Shown here one piece after another: positions 19,282 to 31,220 of a DNA stretch of 64,000 nucleotides (positions within the stretch are counted from its first letter, which is position 1; every line of letters starts with the position of its first letter). The DNA is from Prostheceraeus crozeri. Its lineage: Eukaryota > Platyhelminthes > Polycladida > Euryleptidae. Both the position numbers and the translations under genes were made by a program. Under the pieces are notes generated by a model, which ran no database searches, was not told where the DNA came from, and saw only the letters and a program-made list of their open reading frames with translations. The stretch lies in NCBI GenBank assembly GCA_907163375.1, contig CAJQUW010012442.1, positions 1 through 64,000 on the forward strand. The letters run 5' to 3'.

Positions 19282-20470
19282 CCTGAACTATTTCTTCTTC
19301 TTCGTCATCTGCTTGTTTGAAGTATTTGGCGTGTCTTCACGCTGTGCAGAATTGACACAAACAGCGAAGATATTCGAATTAATAAGTATTTCACACCCAA
19401 ATTCTAGATCATCATGCGAGTTAGGATCATTCAACTTGCCAAATATACCTGCCGAATCATTATGTTCACCGTTGTGACATCTTTCATTTGAAAAAGTGAT
19501 TGTTGCAGATTGTTGGAAATTTGAAGATGTGTGCCCAACTGCGATAACGGCACCTAGTTCCTCAGCTGTATGCGCATTGACGCTTTTTATTATGCACAAT
19601 GTTGCTTGCTTGACGTGACATAAGCAACGGAAAATATCTTCAGATGTACTTGACAGGTCTTCTGATTGTAATCTGATTGGTCCGTATACCGCGATCACGT
19701 GATCTGATCCAATTCCTCATTGTATGCCTACTTTTCAAATATGTAATGCAATCAAGCTTTCTGGGTGAACATTCGCAAGATGAATAGAGTGCGCAGGTCA
19801 TCTCTGAAATGTATGGTTTTTCCTATTTATTTAAGTGGATTTCTTTCTTCCCATTTTACAATGCGCCTAAAATAATGTTTGCGAGAATCATTTATGAATG
19901 ATGAATGTAACACACTTGTGGGAAAGGGATCTTTAAGTCAATTCCGATATCCAATTGATCAAATGACATTCCAGCTAGAAGTCAAAACTGCCACGAAAGA
20001 GCTTAATCATGGAAGGCTAGAATATATGGATGTGAGACTCCGACTCGGCCTGCTTGACAGTAGGCTGAAGAAATACTGAATATTGCAAATATTCCTTTTT
20101 ATCTTATTATTCCTTAGTATCAACAAATGACGAAATTTACTATGAGAATTAGAAACACTCAACAGTTCCGCCGTGCCATTAGATGAAGGGAATTCTGCCA
20201 GAAAACTACAGATGAGCTGCAGGCGTGTATTCTTTCTGTAAAATTGACAAAAGGTGACTTGAATAGAAATACTATTTGCATTGAGTATTGACATTAAAAT
20301 GGTAGATAAAATGATTGACTGTTGGTCTCATGAACTTGCGATTTTCGTTAGTGTCACATCCATACCCTCTAGCCACCCATGAAATGAATATTCATGTAAA
20401 TGCAATAATGACAGAACATCCTATTTCGCAAATAGAACGCAACCTGATAACGGAGATGAGAATGTTTCAC
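19282..20470. other. No gene seen; shared by both palindrome arms
   Basis: Non-coding sequence, also present at 55,594-56,624 in reverse. The left arm has about 140 extra bases at 19,657-19,797, bounded by short CAGGTC repeats. Short open frames are not conserved in the other arm. Confidence 0.6.
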
Positions 20471-23276
20471 TAGTGTTGTTAATATTCGATAATTTAGGTA
20501 TTCGAATATCAGTAAATATTCGAATAATTCTGTCATTAGTGGTTAAGCTATACAATTTCTATAAAATTGCGAATTTAATTCAAGCTACAATGCTACAGGA
20601 ATAAAGGAGAAAATTGTAAAGCAAAATTTATAAGCAGAGAATCTAATTGACTTAAGAAAATTGAAATACGTCGATTATCAGATCAACAGCATCCCGAATT
20701 TAAAAGAGAACAATCGCTATTGCATTTCAGAAAATGCAGCATCTTGACAGTATTCGCCGACAATCTATTTCGTTTCAATGTTTTGTCCTGCAGCAGAGAA
20801 TGCTCGTTCACAGGAAACGCTTGAACAAGGTATTGCCAAAACGTAAATAGCGGCGTGAACAATAGTTGGGAAGTCATTCTCATGCTTCTTCCACCACAGC
20901 AGGGGATCATCACCGACATCTGCAGAAGGTTCGCGCAAATATGTGTCGAATTGAGTGGTGAGAGATAGATGCTTACTAACTTTGCCACCATCGATACCTG
21001 CAGTGTTGACTTTATTGGCAATTTTGCTGCCATACATCATGAAAATATCATCATCCATTTTGGCCTTTTTGCTTGGATTTTCTTGAATTGCTAACTCTTC
21101 AGTGCTCTCCTCATTGCCTCCACCGAACTTCTTCAAAGCTTCTCTCGTCAATTTGTAGCAACACTTCCGCTCATTTTGCTTTAGGAAAACAAGTTCCTTG
21201 AATCGTGGGTCAAGGACAGCAGCTATTTGTATGACTTCTAGAGTCGTCGCTGAGTTCATGATCCTAGTTTGAATTCCTTGCAAAACTGAGGATTTAAAGC
21301 GCTGTATGGAAATATCATCGTTGGTGATGTCACTACTTAGAGTGCTAGCAATCAAATTCATAATTACGGGATAAACACTGGACAGAGTACATGATCTTTC
21401 AGCACCCATCTTTTGATTTATCACGTCGAGGACACGCAAAATGCAAACAAGATTTTCACACAAATCCCAAGTCCGCGTCTGGAATCAAGTCGGTTCTGGA
21501 TCCATTTGCCAAACAGCTAATAAGTGACGTTTTCATGAGAATAATTGACTCCAACATCTTCAAAGTACTTCCCCAGCGTGTGTGACATTCTTGCACAAGT
21601 TTACGTGATGCACATTCGTTCTTGATTGCTTCTTTCTTCAATGACTGAGTTGAGGTGGGTGAATGATGGAAATAGGTAACTATTTTTCTCGCTGTAGTTA
21701 GCAAATGTATTCCGTCTGATGTAAACCATCTTGTATCGCAAGTTGCAAAGTATGACAAAAGTAGCTTATCCGACCTCTGAAGGGAAGCAGTTCAGACACC
21801 GACTTTTTAATGTTGGCTGCATTGTCTGTTACTGCGAATAGGAGCTTCGGCTCCAAGTTCCAATCAGACAAAATTCCGACGATTAATGACGCCAAATTTT
21901 CTGAAATATGGCTGCCTAGGCATTCTCGCACCTCAATACAATTTGAATGCAATTCAAATGACTTCACATAAGATACACTCAATCCAACAAAGGATACATT
22001 TTGGCTGCTTGTCCAAGTATCTGTATTGATGGCACATACGATAACATTTTTGTCACCTAGTATGTTTTTGAGGATGCCCATTTTTTCCTCATATTTCGAA
22101 GTTAAAAGCTTCTTCAACGTTTGACGACAAGGCATTTTATAGGTAGAATTCAAGCAGCCAACAAAAGCTCGGAAATGATCGTTCGTTGTCCACAAGATTT
22201 AATGGTTCGTAGGATTTTGTCATGAAATTTATCAATTTCTCTGTGATGTTTTCATTTGTGATTTCGCTTCTTTTTTTGACCGTAAGAAAACCGGAAGATA
22301 CGAGGTTAGGCAACAAGGTGCGATGAGACGACAAAGAATCTTCAGACATTGACGAATATTGAGACGATGGATCACTGAGATTACAAGTAGAGGACTGACT
22401 GGACGACGGAGCACGCGAAGACACATTTTCAGTGGCAGGCACTGGAAACGAAGAGTAGTTAATAAACTCGCGTTCGTAGATATCGTTGTGAATTCGCTGA
22501 ATATGATTTTTCAAATTGGTAGTAGTACCAAGATATGACAATACATGACTTCGGTTTACTTTGCATATTGCCTGCTTCCTGTCTTTGATTGGTGTAAAGT
22601 AATTCCACACCAAACTCGTCTTCGGCATCTTGGCAATCACTAAACAAAGCAATGAAGCCGAGGATTGCAGAAGATAGCAGTGGATATCCATGAACTGCTA
22701 AAAATAGGAATGATGCTATTGGCTAGCCACGGTTCGAGATGTAGAGTTATCTCGAATGTGTGCTTCTCATACATAGTGTGAGACTGTTCTAAATCTCGCC
22801 ACAATGAACCAATAATGAAGGTAGCTTAATGCTAAGCATCCATGGAGTCAGTGGTAGTCATGGAGATCAGATTTGTTGGTAGTCTTCGAAAACTTGCTCG
22901 GCATACTGCGTTAGGTATTCATACCGTGAGTGCATGCCAACAAGCAGTAACAGACAATCGAGGGAGGAACATAGAAATCGCGACATCAGCACGGACGAAC
23001 TTATCATCAACGATAATAGATTACACACTCTGAGAAGATGCCTACTCCTCGCCGCCAGCATTATGACATTGCTTTAGTCTCACTTTATTAGACGACACAC
23101 CTCAAGGGATAATATGCATGGGCTCATTGGATGATATGCATGATATACAAGTCATTAAAAGCATTTCTATGCTTGCATTTAAAGATAGCTTCCGATTCGA
23201 ATATTCGACATGCTGATTCGAATATTCGAATCAGGAATTCCAATATTCGAATATTCGAATATCATTAACAACACTA
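20471..23276 (-). mobile_element. BED-finger hAT transposon, left-arm copy (dead)
   Basis: Imperfect ends TAGTGTTGTTAAT (20,471) and ATTAACAACACTA (to 23,276), followed at both ends by clustered ATTCGAATATTCGAAT palindromes that probably served as transposase binding sites. It encloses a - strand hAT transposase. No 8 bp target duplication is recognisable, as expected for an old insertion. The same element stands in the right arm at 50,397-55,593 with the same damage, so it died before the inverted duplication. Confidence 0.8.
20765..22691 (-). pseudogene. hAT transposase, BED type
   Basis: The coding pieces in order are an N-terminal BED-like zinc finger (VWNYFTPI near the start, then CKVNRSHVLSYLGTTTNLKNHIQRIH), a DNA-binding/catalytic segment (VICAINTDTWTS, then DNAANIKKSV, then CHTLQLAIQDGL), and the C-terminal hAT dimerisation region (DDPLLWWKKHENDFP, then IPCSSVSCERAFSAAGQ, then KRNRLSANTVKML). 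Frameshifts occur near 22,190, 21,750 and 21,460, so four overlapping frames carry the parts. All are shared with the right-arm copy. The protein family cuts and pastes DNA with 8 bp target duplications; this copy cannot. Confidence 0.85.
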
Positions 23277-23985
23277 TCAACCATAGAAATCCGACTTTTC
23301 TCTTTGTTTAAGTTAGTGAGAGTAGAATGGACAATATCGGCTTGTTGATGGTCATTTCAGCTGCTCCGCTATGTGCCGATCTAGGTCAATATTGTAGATC
23401 TTAAGAAGAATCAAAAGTACTGAAGCATGCAACAGCTGTAGATTCATGTCGCTATCAATTGCAAGTAGAAATTTCATTTTGAGTGTGTTATTGGAAGCTG
23501 TGAGTACATCTGTGTAAGAAGTGGAGTGTGGCCAGTTTGGAGTCGTGTGAATGCCATCATGTCATACATTATAAACGCTATTGGTCCGTATGAAAGATAC
23601 AATGGGGTCCACATGTAAATGATCCGTATGTACATGCATATTCTTCGGTTGAAATGGTGTCCATTGTGCACAAAGTTATAGTTAACAATCAACCAAACCA
23701 TAAACAATCATTATGTTATGCGCTTAAGTTTTATCATTAACTAAAAAATTGAATTTCGGAAGGAAGGTCCGGATGCAAAGATGTACGCATCAGAGCATGG
23801 TCCGGTTGTCGCTTGAAAGGGTACTATGTAATGAGAATTCCAGCATGAATTCTAACATTGTAATGCAATATATAATGAGAGGGTAGAATTTCGTATAATA
23901 AAAAAACGACATTGTGAAAATTTTATCTGTGTATATACATACATACATATATATTTCCATGATATGGCCACATATTCATTTCAAA
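23277..23985. other. No gene seen; mirrored at 49,700-50,396
   Basis: AT-rich flank between the hAT and the end of PLE2, nearly identical in the other arm. It contains a short ATACATAC/ATAT microsatellite near 23,935-23,955. Nothing else is recognised. Confidence 0.5.
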
Positions 23986-24207
23986 GAAAAAAAGGCAATC
24001 TTGTGATAATTTGCTTTTATCCAAACGCGTTTCAGAGCGTTACAGTCTCCTTTGTCAATGGATTGATGTAAAACAAGGTAAAATCATTTTTATATGAGAT
24101 GAAATGAAATGAACACTGTTAAAATGGCGTCAGATGGCAATGTACAGATGAAACAGAAAAAGGACAGACATGAAATGACGTAGTTTGAATCCAATGACAT
24201 AGCTATA
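23986..24207 (-). mobile_element. PLE2 left copy, 3' tail
   Basis: This is the 3' untranslated tail of the left PLE2 (it matches 49,480-49,700 in reverse), containing the conserved GACAAAGGAGACTG...CTGAAACGCG element typical of PLE 3' ends. It is cut off from the rest of PLE2 by the PLE1 pair (24,208-28,888) and then by Polinton 2 (28,946-46,631). Confidence 0.75.
24199..24207. repeat. 9 bp target-site duplication of the PLE1 pair (left)
   Basis: ATAGCTATA, repeated at 28,889-28,897. The undisturbed site occurs in the right arm near 49,470, where the sequence reads straight through. Confidence 0.85.
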
Positions 24208-24316
24208 TAGTTGACCAGTCGTCGGGAGATCATTTTGATTAACAAGAATGCGTTAGAGAAAACTCCCCAAGTTTAGGTCGATGATTTCTTAAAAGTTAAG
24301 TAAAAAGTTTAACAGG

Positions 24317-26270
24317 TCAAACGGGCCTTCGGCGTCCAGCGCCTTCGAAACGGTCGATGGTAACAGACGGGATGCAACTCTGTGAAGTATTTATGTGAAG
24401 ATATGAGTTCTGTTGAGAAGTATGTTGGCGGTTTGCATGATTATCGAATTGTGAAGAGAGATTGTAGTCTGGAAGTTCGTGTTTCCTGTTGATCTGTGGT
24501 TTAAGCTGTGTTATTGCTTTGGCCTCTGCTATTGTTGTGTCTCGAGTGTTGTGCAGTTTGCGAATAAGACCAACCTGAAAATTACCGATGCCGCCTATCC
24601 CTCCATGCTTATCTTGCAAGTGGTTATAAAGAGCACTGCTATTACTTTTATTATCAATCGCCTTCCTATGCTCTTGGTGCCTGGTTTTTAGCATGCGGGC
24701 AGTTTTTCCTATATAAAATTCTCCGCATTGAACACACGTGTATTGATATACGACGTATCTGTCTCGGCACGAGTACTTATTGTTCTTAAAATCACTGCAA
24801 ATATTACAAGAGCATGATTTTTCTTTCTTATTATTATTAAGGTAGTTGGCCGATTGATAACCATACTCATTAATCAAACGTACCGGTAAATCATATTTTT
24901 TAATAAGTTTGTTTATTTTGCGATTACACCGGTCATTAACGTAGGGCACTTTAAATTGAAAATTATTTTCTTTACTTATGCTATTTCTTTTATTTGATTT
25001 TTTTGTTTTAGCACTTATTTCGCGCTCCTTTTCGGTGTATTGATTTTGTTCTAGAATTCGGTCAAACTCTGCTAAGTTCTCCTTCCTAATTTCTGGATCA
25101 TTTGATCGTTGAGATATAGTATGTGCACTACTCTTTATATAATTTGATTTAATGTGTCTCGGAAGAAAAGAATCTTTTCTCAAAGCTATGTTGGAGTGGC
25201 ATTCTTTATGATACCAAGAGTATTTAATTTCATTATCTATCTTTATCTTGATATCTAAAAAATTCAGCCATTCACTAGGTTTAGGTGCTTCAAGAGTAAA
25301 CTTGATATTGGGATTTATTGAATTAAAGACGTTCAATATTTGGTCAAATTTATTTTCGTCGTAATCTAAAGGACCAAGTATTATGTCGTCAATATACCGC
25401 TTATATATTGTGGAGTCAAAACCCAACATCCCCAACGCCTTCGATTCGATAGTATGGAGAAATATAATTGCGAACGGTGGCGCAAAGTGGCAGCCCATCG
25501 GTACACCTTTAATTCGTTTATAAGTCTTGCCGTTGTACTCAATCTCATAGTTATAGCAAATAAACGTCATTAATTTTTCAATGTTTTCTACACTTATGCC
25601 AAAACTGTCAATCCTATCCCAGTGCTTTCTTAGATGTTTCATATTATACTCAATACCGGTTTCTAACGGAATACTAGGATACAAACTTTGTACGTCCAAT
25701 GAAATAAAAACTTTGTTATCTAAATTACAAGTATGCAAATTGTTTAACATATTAATTAACTCTTCAGTTTTTACTAAATTGGCAGGAACTAAAGGTAATG
25801 TCTGTGACAGTATTCGAGAAACTACCCAGTCAATTTTTTCTATGGGCGTATTCCTTACTGAGGCAATCGGTCGAACCGGAAATCCTTCATCAGTCTTATC
25901 TTTGTGGTCTTTTATGAAAGAGAAGAATTTTGCTGGGTTTGTCCCAGTGCTTATAAAATTTATCACTTTGATCGTGCAAGGAACTATTTTTAATAATAGT
26001 CTTAATTAATTTGTTTGCTTGGTTTTCTATTGCTTGAGCTTTGCTTTTATTCAATACTTGATAAGTTGTGTTATCTTGAAGAATAATCTCATTCTTTTTA
26101 ATTAAATCCTCCGAATTACAAACTACGAATCTGTTAGTTTTGTCAGACCGCACACATTGTAAATTATTTTTGCTTAAAAATTCCTTCGTCATTTTACAAG
26201 CTTTATTTACTCCATTAAATTCTTTACTTTTACGAAGTTTTGATGTCTCGCAATCTAAAATTTCTTTCAA
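24317..26270 (-). CDS. PLE1 reverse transcriptase + GIY-YIG endonuclease (left copy)
   Basis: The - strand frame ending at 24,317 encodes the RT core (FFSFIKDHKDK entry, VFISLDVQSLYPSIP motif A, KGVPMGCHFAPPFA, catalytic YKRYIDDIIL) and a C-terminal GIY-YIG nuclease (YQYTCVQCGEFYIGKTARMLKTRHQEH) after a Cys-rich CSCNIC linker. An upstream frame (to 26,270) encodes the N-terminal part and overlaps the RT frame in another phase. The same phase change is in the sister copy, so it is a property of the source copy. RT and endonuclease act together in target-primed insertion. Much of the 5' end is missing on this side. Confidence 0.85.
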
Positions 26271-26639
26271 GTCGTCACCGAAACGATTTTATTTGTTTTC
26301 TATAGCCTCATCCATTTTAGGTGGCAGGCGACAGGTATTCTTATCAAACGGTACATTCAGTACTTTAGGTCGGCTGTTCAAGTCAGTTTCAAACTTGCTT
26401 TCGGAAGGATGCTGTATGCGAGACACAGCAAAAAGTGGCAGCGGCTCTGTGGACTTGACTATCCTCTTCCTTGTGACTTGTATGTCAATAGACGAGTGAT
26501 ACAACCTTGTTTTCCCGACAAACTCAACATAAACACTACTAGTATTATTAAACAATCCTCTACAGACACCAAGTTTGCGAACGAGACCTACCTGGAGGTT
26601 CCCGATGCCGTCGGGGATTTGTTAAATTAAGGACCTAAG

Positions 26640-28809
26640 TATAGATTACCAAATAACATAGATAAGACGTTTTGGGAAAAAATTTCTTTAAATTTTGAAA
26701 TCCTAAAATATAATATGCGCTGGAACAGCAAGTTTGAAACTGACTTGAACAGCCGACCTAAAGTACTGAATGTACCGTTTGATAAGAATACCTGTCGCCT
26801 GCCACCTAAAATGGATGAGGCTATAGAAAACAAATAAAATCGTTTCGGTGACGACTTGAAAGAAATTTTAGGTTGCGAGACATCAAAACTTCGTAAAAGT
26901 AAAGAATTTATAGGAGTAAATAAAGCTTGTAAAATGACGAAGGAATTTTTAAGCAAAAATAATTTACAATGTGTGCGGTCTGACAAAACTAACAGATTCG
27001 TAGTTTGTAATTCGGAGGATTTAACTAAAAAGAATGAGATTATTCTTCAAGATAACACAACTTATCAAGTAATGAATAAAAGCAAAGCTCAAGCAATAGA
27101 AAACCAAGCAAACAAATTAATTAAGACTATTATTAAAAATAGTTCCTTGCACGATCAAAGTGATAAATTTTATAAGCACTGGGACAAACCCAGCAAAATT
27201 CTTCTCTTTCATAAAAGACCACAAAGATAAGACTGATGAAGGATTTCCGGTTCGACCGATTGCCTCAGTAAGGAATACGCCCATAGAAAAAATTGACTGG
27301 GTAGTTTCTCGAATACTGTCACAGACATTACCTTTAGTTCCTGCCAATTTAGTAAAAACTGAAGAGTTAATTAATATGTTAAACAATTTGCATACTTGTA
27401 ATTTAGATAACAAAGTTTTTATTTCATTGGACGTACAAAGTTTGTATCCTAGTATTCCGTTAGAAACCGGTATTGAGTATAATATGAAACATCTAAGAAA
27501 GCACTGGGATAGGATTGACAGTTTTGGCATAAGTGTAGAAAACATTGAAAAATTAATGACGTTTATTTGCTATAACTATGAGATTGAGTACAACGGCAAG
27601 ACTTATAAACAAATTAAAGGTGTACCGATGGGCTGCCACTTTGCGCCACCGTTCGCAATTATATTTCTCCATACTATCGAATCGAAGGCGTTGGGGATGT
27701 TGGGTTTTGACTCCACAATATATAAGCGGTATATTGACGACATAATACTTGGTCCTTTAGATTACGACGAAAATAAATTTAACCAAATATTGAACGTCTT
27801 TAATTCAATAAATCCCAATATCAAGTTTACTCTTGAAGCACCTAAACCTAGTGAATGGCTGAATTTTTTAGATATCAAGATAAAGATAGATAATGAAATT
27901 AAATACTCTTGGTATCATAAAGAATGCCACTCCAACATAGCTTTGAGAAAGTATTCTTTTCTTCCGAGACACATTAAATCAAATTATATAAAGAGTAGTG
28001 CACATACTATATCTCAACGATCAAATGATCCAGAAATTAGGAAGGAGAACTTAGCAGAGTTTGACCGAATTCTAGAACAAAATCAATACACCGAAAAGGA
28101 GCGCGAAATAAGTGCTAAAACAAAAAAATCAAATAAAAGAAATAGCATAAGTAAAGAAAATAATTTTCAATTTAAAGTGCCCTACGTTAATGACCGGTGT
28201 AATCGCAAAATAAACAAACTTATTAAAAAATATGATTTACCGGTACGTTTGATTAATGAGTATGGTTATCAATCGGCCAACTACCTTAATAATAATAAGA
28301 AAGAAAAATCATGCTCTTGTAATATTTGCAGTGATTTTAAGAACAATAAGTACTCGTGCCGAGACAGATACGTCGTATATCAATACACGTGTGTTCAATG
28401 CGGAGAATTTTATATAGGAAAAACTGCCCGCATGCTAAAAACCAGGCACCAAGAGCATAGGAAGGCGATTGATAATAAAAGTAATAGCAGTGCTCTTTAT
28501 AACCACTTGCAAGATAAGCATGGAGGGATAGGCGGCATCGGTAATTTTCAGGTTGGTCTTATTCGCAAACTGCACAACACTCGAGACACAACAATAGCAG
28601 AGGCCAAAGCAATAACACAGCTTAAACCACAGATCAACAGGAAACACGAACTTCCAGACTACAATCTCTCTTCACAATTCGATAATCATGCAAACCGCCA
28701 ACACACTTCTCAACAGAACTCATATCTTCACATAAATACTTCACACAGTTGCATCCCGTCTGTTACCATCGACCGTTTCGAAGGCGCTGGACGCCGAAGG
28801 CCCGTCTGA
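26640..28809 (+). CDS. PLE1 reverse transcriptase + GIY-YIG endonuclease (right copy)
   Basis: Same organisation as the left copy, on the + strand: N-terminal part from about 26,640 (NNIDKTFWEKISLNFEIL), then the frame starting at 26,856, then the 549-residue RT/GIY-YIG frame ending at 28,809. Catalytic YIDD and FYIGKTARML are intact. It extends about 90 bases further 5' than the left copy. The four or so residue differences (for example Arg/Gln before IKGVPMG, Asp/Tyr in ALRKxSFL) show that the two are separate copies rather than one read twice. Confidence 0.85.
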
Positions 28810-28897
28810 CCTGTTAAACTTTTTACTTAACTTTTAAGAAATCATCGACCTAAACTTGGGGAGTTTTCTCTAACGCACTCTTGTTGATATAGCTATA

Positions 28898-28945
28898 GAT
28901 TTAGCAGAAGTGGAAAGGAACCGTCTCTATTGTTCAGCAAATTAT
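28898..28945 (-). mobile_element. PLE2 left copy, short middle remnant
   Basis: A small slice of PLE2's 3' coding end, stranded between the PLE1 pair and Polinton 2. It matches 49,419-49,470 in reverse. Confidence 0.8.
28940..28945. repeat. 6 bp target-site duplication of Polinton 2 (left)
   Basis: AATTAT, repeated exactly at 46,632-46,637. Six bases is the Polinton standard. The unoccupied site is in the right arm at 49,419-49,424 (as ATAATT). Confidence 0.93.
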
Positions 28946-29533
28946 AGTAATAGGAAGAAGACCGTTCCAGGACAGGACAAATTCAGAAAAATTGGTATTT
29001 TTAAAAACGACGTAAATTCATGAATTTTAACCCTTTTTCAGGTTTTTAAGACCTAAATTCATAAATTTAGTCCATTTAAAAAGTACCATTTTTTTGAAAA
29101 ATCGGTACTTTTAAAAACGACTAAATTCATGAATTTTAGTCATTTTTTCAGGTTATGAAGACCTAAATTCATAACTTTAGGCGTTTTTAAAATACCCAAT
29201 TTTTTAAATTTTTCAAAATCTCAAATTTGTGATTATGACCATTTTTCATCCCCCTTAAAATCATGACCGTTCCAGGACACCGAAAATCATAAAAGTTTAG
29301 AATCTTAAATTTGAGATTAAGATCATTTTTTACTTTGAAAATCATGACCGTTCCAGGACACCGAAAAAATCAGAAAAGTTAAGAATCTCAAAATCTGAGA
29401 ATTACAATTTTCACCCTTAAAATCATGACCGTTCCAGGACACAACATCAAAAAATTGGTATTTTTAAAAACGTTTAAATTCCTGACTTTTATCATTTCTC
29501 AGATTTTAAAATATGAGATAACTAAAATTATGT
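28946..29533 (+). repeat. Left terminal inverted repeat of Polinton 2
   Basis: 588 bp, matching 45,851-46,631 in reverse. It contains iterated modules around GACCGTTCCAGGACA (near 28,959, 29,266, 29,346 and 29,426), each followed by an AT-rich half-palindrome. The right repeat is about 190 bp longer because it has extra modules. Confidence 0.92.
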
Positions 29534-29555
29534 ATCAAAAAATATTTCTTTAAAA

Positions 29556-30197
29556 ATGGAAGAAACCTCAGAAATGGAAGGAATAAAAGTGGAAGAAACC
29601 GCAAGAATATATCCTTCGTTATCATATGAACGTAGTTCTACATTAATGGACATTGAAAAAATGAATGAAGAAAAACATAAAGATAGAGTACGTTATATGA
29701 AAGATAAGGAATCTCAATTATTATTAAGATTAGAGCACTATGATAAATTAAAAAATAGATGGTCTAAAGTTAAGAATGTAACACAAGGAATTGGCATATT
29801 CTTAACAATAAGTTTAGGTGCTTTAACAATTGTTATATCTTCAGGTGTTTTAGTAATTCCAGTAGTTGCTACTGCTTTAACAGGTACGGGTGTTTTTGCA
29901 ACTTCACTTGTTACAATGTTAGATAAATCTTTAATAACTAAGAAACGAAAATCATTAAAAATTAAGCATTTACATATTAAAGAAGTCTATGACAAATTAC
30001 ATTACTACTTTCAAAGAGTATGTGATGATAATGTTATTACGTTAGATGAGATTGAAAAATTTGATCAAATAGCTAATGAAGTAAATCAAATATCATTTCA
30101 ATTACAGTCAGAAAAAGTTGATGATAAGAATAAACAGGATGGTAAAATTTCTAGTGATGGTAAATTTCTAATGAAGAAAATGATAAATTTTTTTTAG
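29556..30197 (+). CDS. Membrane protein of Polinton 2, function unknown
   Basis: 213 residues. A charged N-terminal coiled-coil-like region (1-75) precedes one or two hydrophobic segments (IGIFLTISLGALTIVISSGVL and VIPVVATALTGTGVFAT, about 85-130), then a Lys-rich helical C-terminus. It is the first gene inside the left terminal repeat. I do not recognise a family; the layout suggests an inner-membrane or membrane-remodelling virion protein. The C-terminus may continue further. An AT-rich spacer with no second gene follows to 30,404. Confidence 0.45.
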   Translation: MEETSEMEGIKVEETARIYPSLSYERSSTLMDIEKMNEEKHKDRVRYMKDKESQLLLRLEHYDKLKNRWSKVKNVTQGIGIFLTISLGALTIVISSGVLVIPVVATALTGTGVFATSLVTMLDKSLITKKRKSLKIKHLHIKEVYDKLHYYFQRVCDDNVITLDEIEKFDQIANEVNQISFQLQSEKVDDKNKQDGKISSDGKFLMKKMINFF

Positions 30198-30404
30198 AAG
30201 AGCTAAAAACTTTAAGCGAAAATTTAAGCAAAACTTTATTAAACAAAACTCAAAACGAAAAGATGTCAGACAACAAAGCAATAAAAAAATAATTTGTTCA
30301 GTTAAATGTTTTTGTTGTATTCCAATGTTACCACAAAATTCAAATATTATATTTTAAAAAATGGATAAAATTAAAGCTGATAATCAAAAAAATATATATA
30401 GAAA

Positions 30405-31220
30405 ATGGATAAAATTAGAGCTGATAATTTTAAAAGAATAAAACAATTAGAAGAGTTATTAAAACAAAGAAATATTTTGAAAGAAAATCATCTTCAACAT
30501 AGAATGATAAAAGCTGGTATTCAATCTGATATGTTTGAAAAAATGCAGCAAACCGAGCAAGTAAAAACTGATTTTGAAATATCTATGAAACCATTTAAAA
30601 CTCTTGAAAAAGAACTTACAAATAATGATAAACAAATTGATATAACAGATCCAGAGCACAAAACTATATTAGATGACTATGGATTACTAGAATCAAACAT
30701 TAATAAGAAATTACCAAAATCTATGCAATTTGAACATTCTATTTCATTTATAGATGGAAAAACAATACCTAGATTTTATCTTGGACAAAAAGAAATATTT
30801 CCACAACCTTTTCGAGGTTTAATTTTTTCACAAGATAAATCTCCTTTTAATTTAGATAGAAATTTTGTTGATCCTTTAAGAGGAGCAGATTTAAAAAATT
30901 ATGCTGTAGGAGATCTCATAAAATATAAAGCTATGTTAGATAGAGTTGGTGCAGCAAAATCTCTTAGACGTTTTAAACAATTAGAAAATTTATTATCAGC
31001 GGCAGTTAAAGTAGGGAAAGGTTTGAAAACAGAAAAAACTGTATTTTTACCAGATGATCCACAAGAATTACTAAATAGATTAAATATTTTAATATCGGCA
31101 ATAAAAGAAGGACATAGTTCTAGTTTCAATGAAATTCATGCTATATTGAAAAGACTGTTAGAAAAGAAGATTCTAAATGACGAGGATTATAAAAGTATAG
31201 CTGAAATATGTTGTTTCTAA
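30405..31220 (+). CDS. 271-residue Polinton 2 protein, unknown
   Basis: Helical, Lys/Glu-rich N-terminus (coiled coil, about 1-75), then a more globular middle with SISFIDGKTIPRFYLGQKEIFPQPFRGL and a helical C-terminus. No catalytic motif. It stands between the membrane protein and the penton-like gene, where Polintons often carry structural proteins. The frame looks whole. Confidence 0.45.
   Translation: MDKIRADNFKRIKQLEELLKQRNILKENHLQHRMIKAGIQSDMFEKMQQTEQVKTDFEISMKPFKTLEKELTNNDKQIDITDPEHKTILDDYGLLESNINKKLPKSMQFEHSISFIDGKTIPRFYLGQKEIFPQPFRGLIFSQDKSPFNLDRNFVDPLRGADLKNYAVGDLIKYKAMLDRVGAAKSLRRFKQLENLLSAAVKVGKGLKTEKTVFLPDDPQELLNRLNILISAIKEGHSSSFNEIHAILKRLLEKKILNDEDYKSIAEICCF

Larger units (their letters stand above)
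24208..28888. mobile_element. PLE1 head-to-head inverted pair
   Basis: Two nearly identical Penelope-like copies in opposite orientation. The left copy (24,208-26,399) points left and the right copy (about 26,636-28,888) points right. They share homology from 26,399 and 26,728 outward, with a 328 bp middle. One 9 bp target duplication brackets the whole pair, so it entered as a unit. The middle (26,400-26,635) includes a short piece resembling the endonuclease C-terminus of yet another PLE. Penelope elements are known for partial inverted copies at their ends. The two 549-residue frames differ at only about four residues, so the event is recent. Confidence 0.88.
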
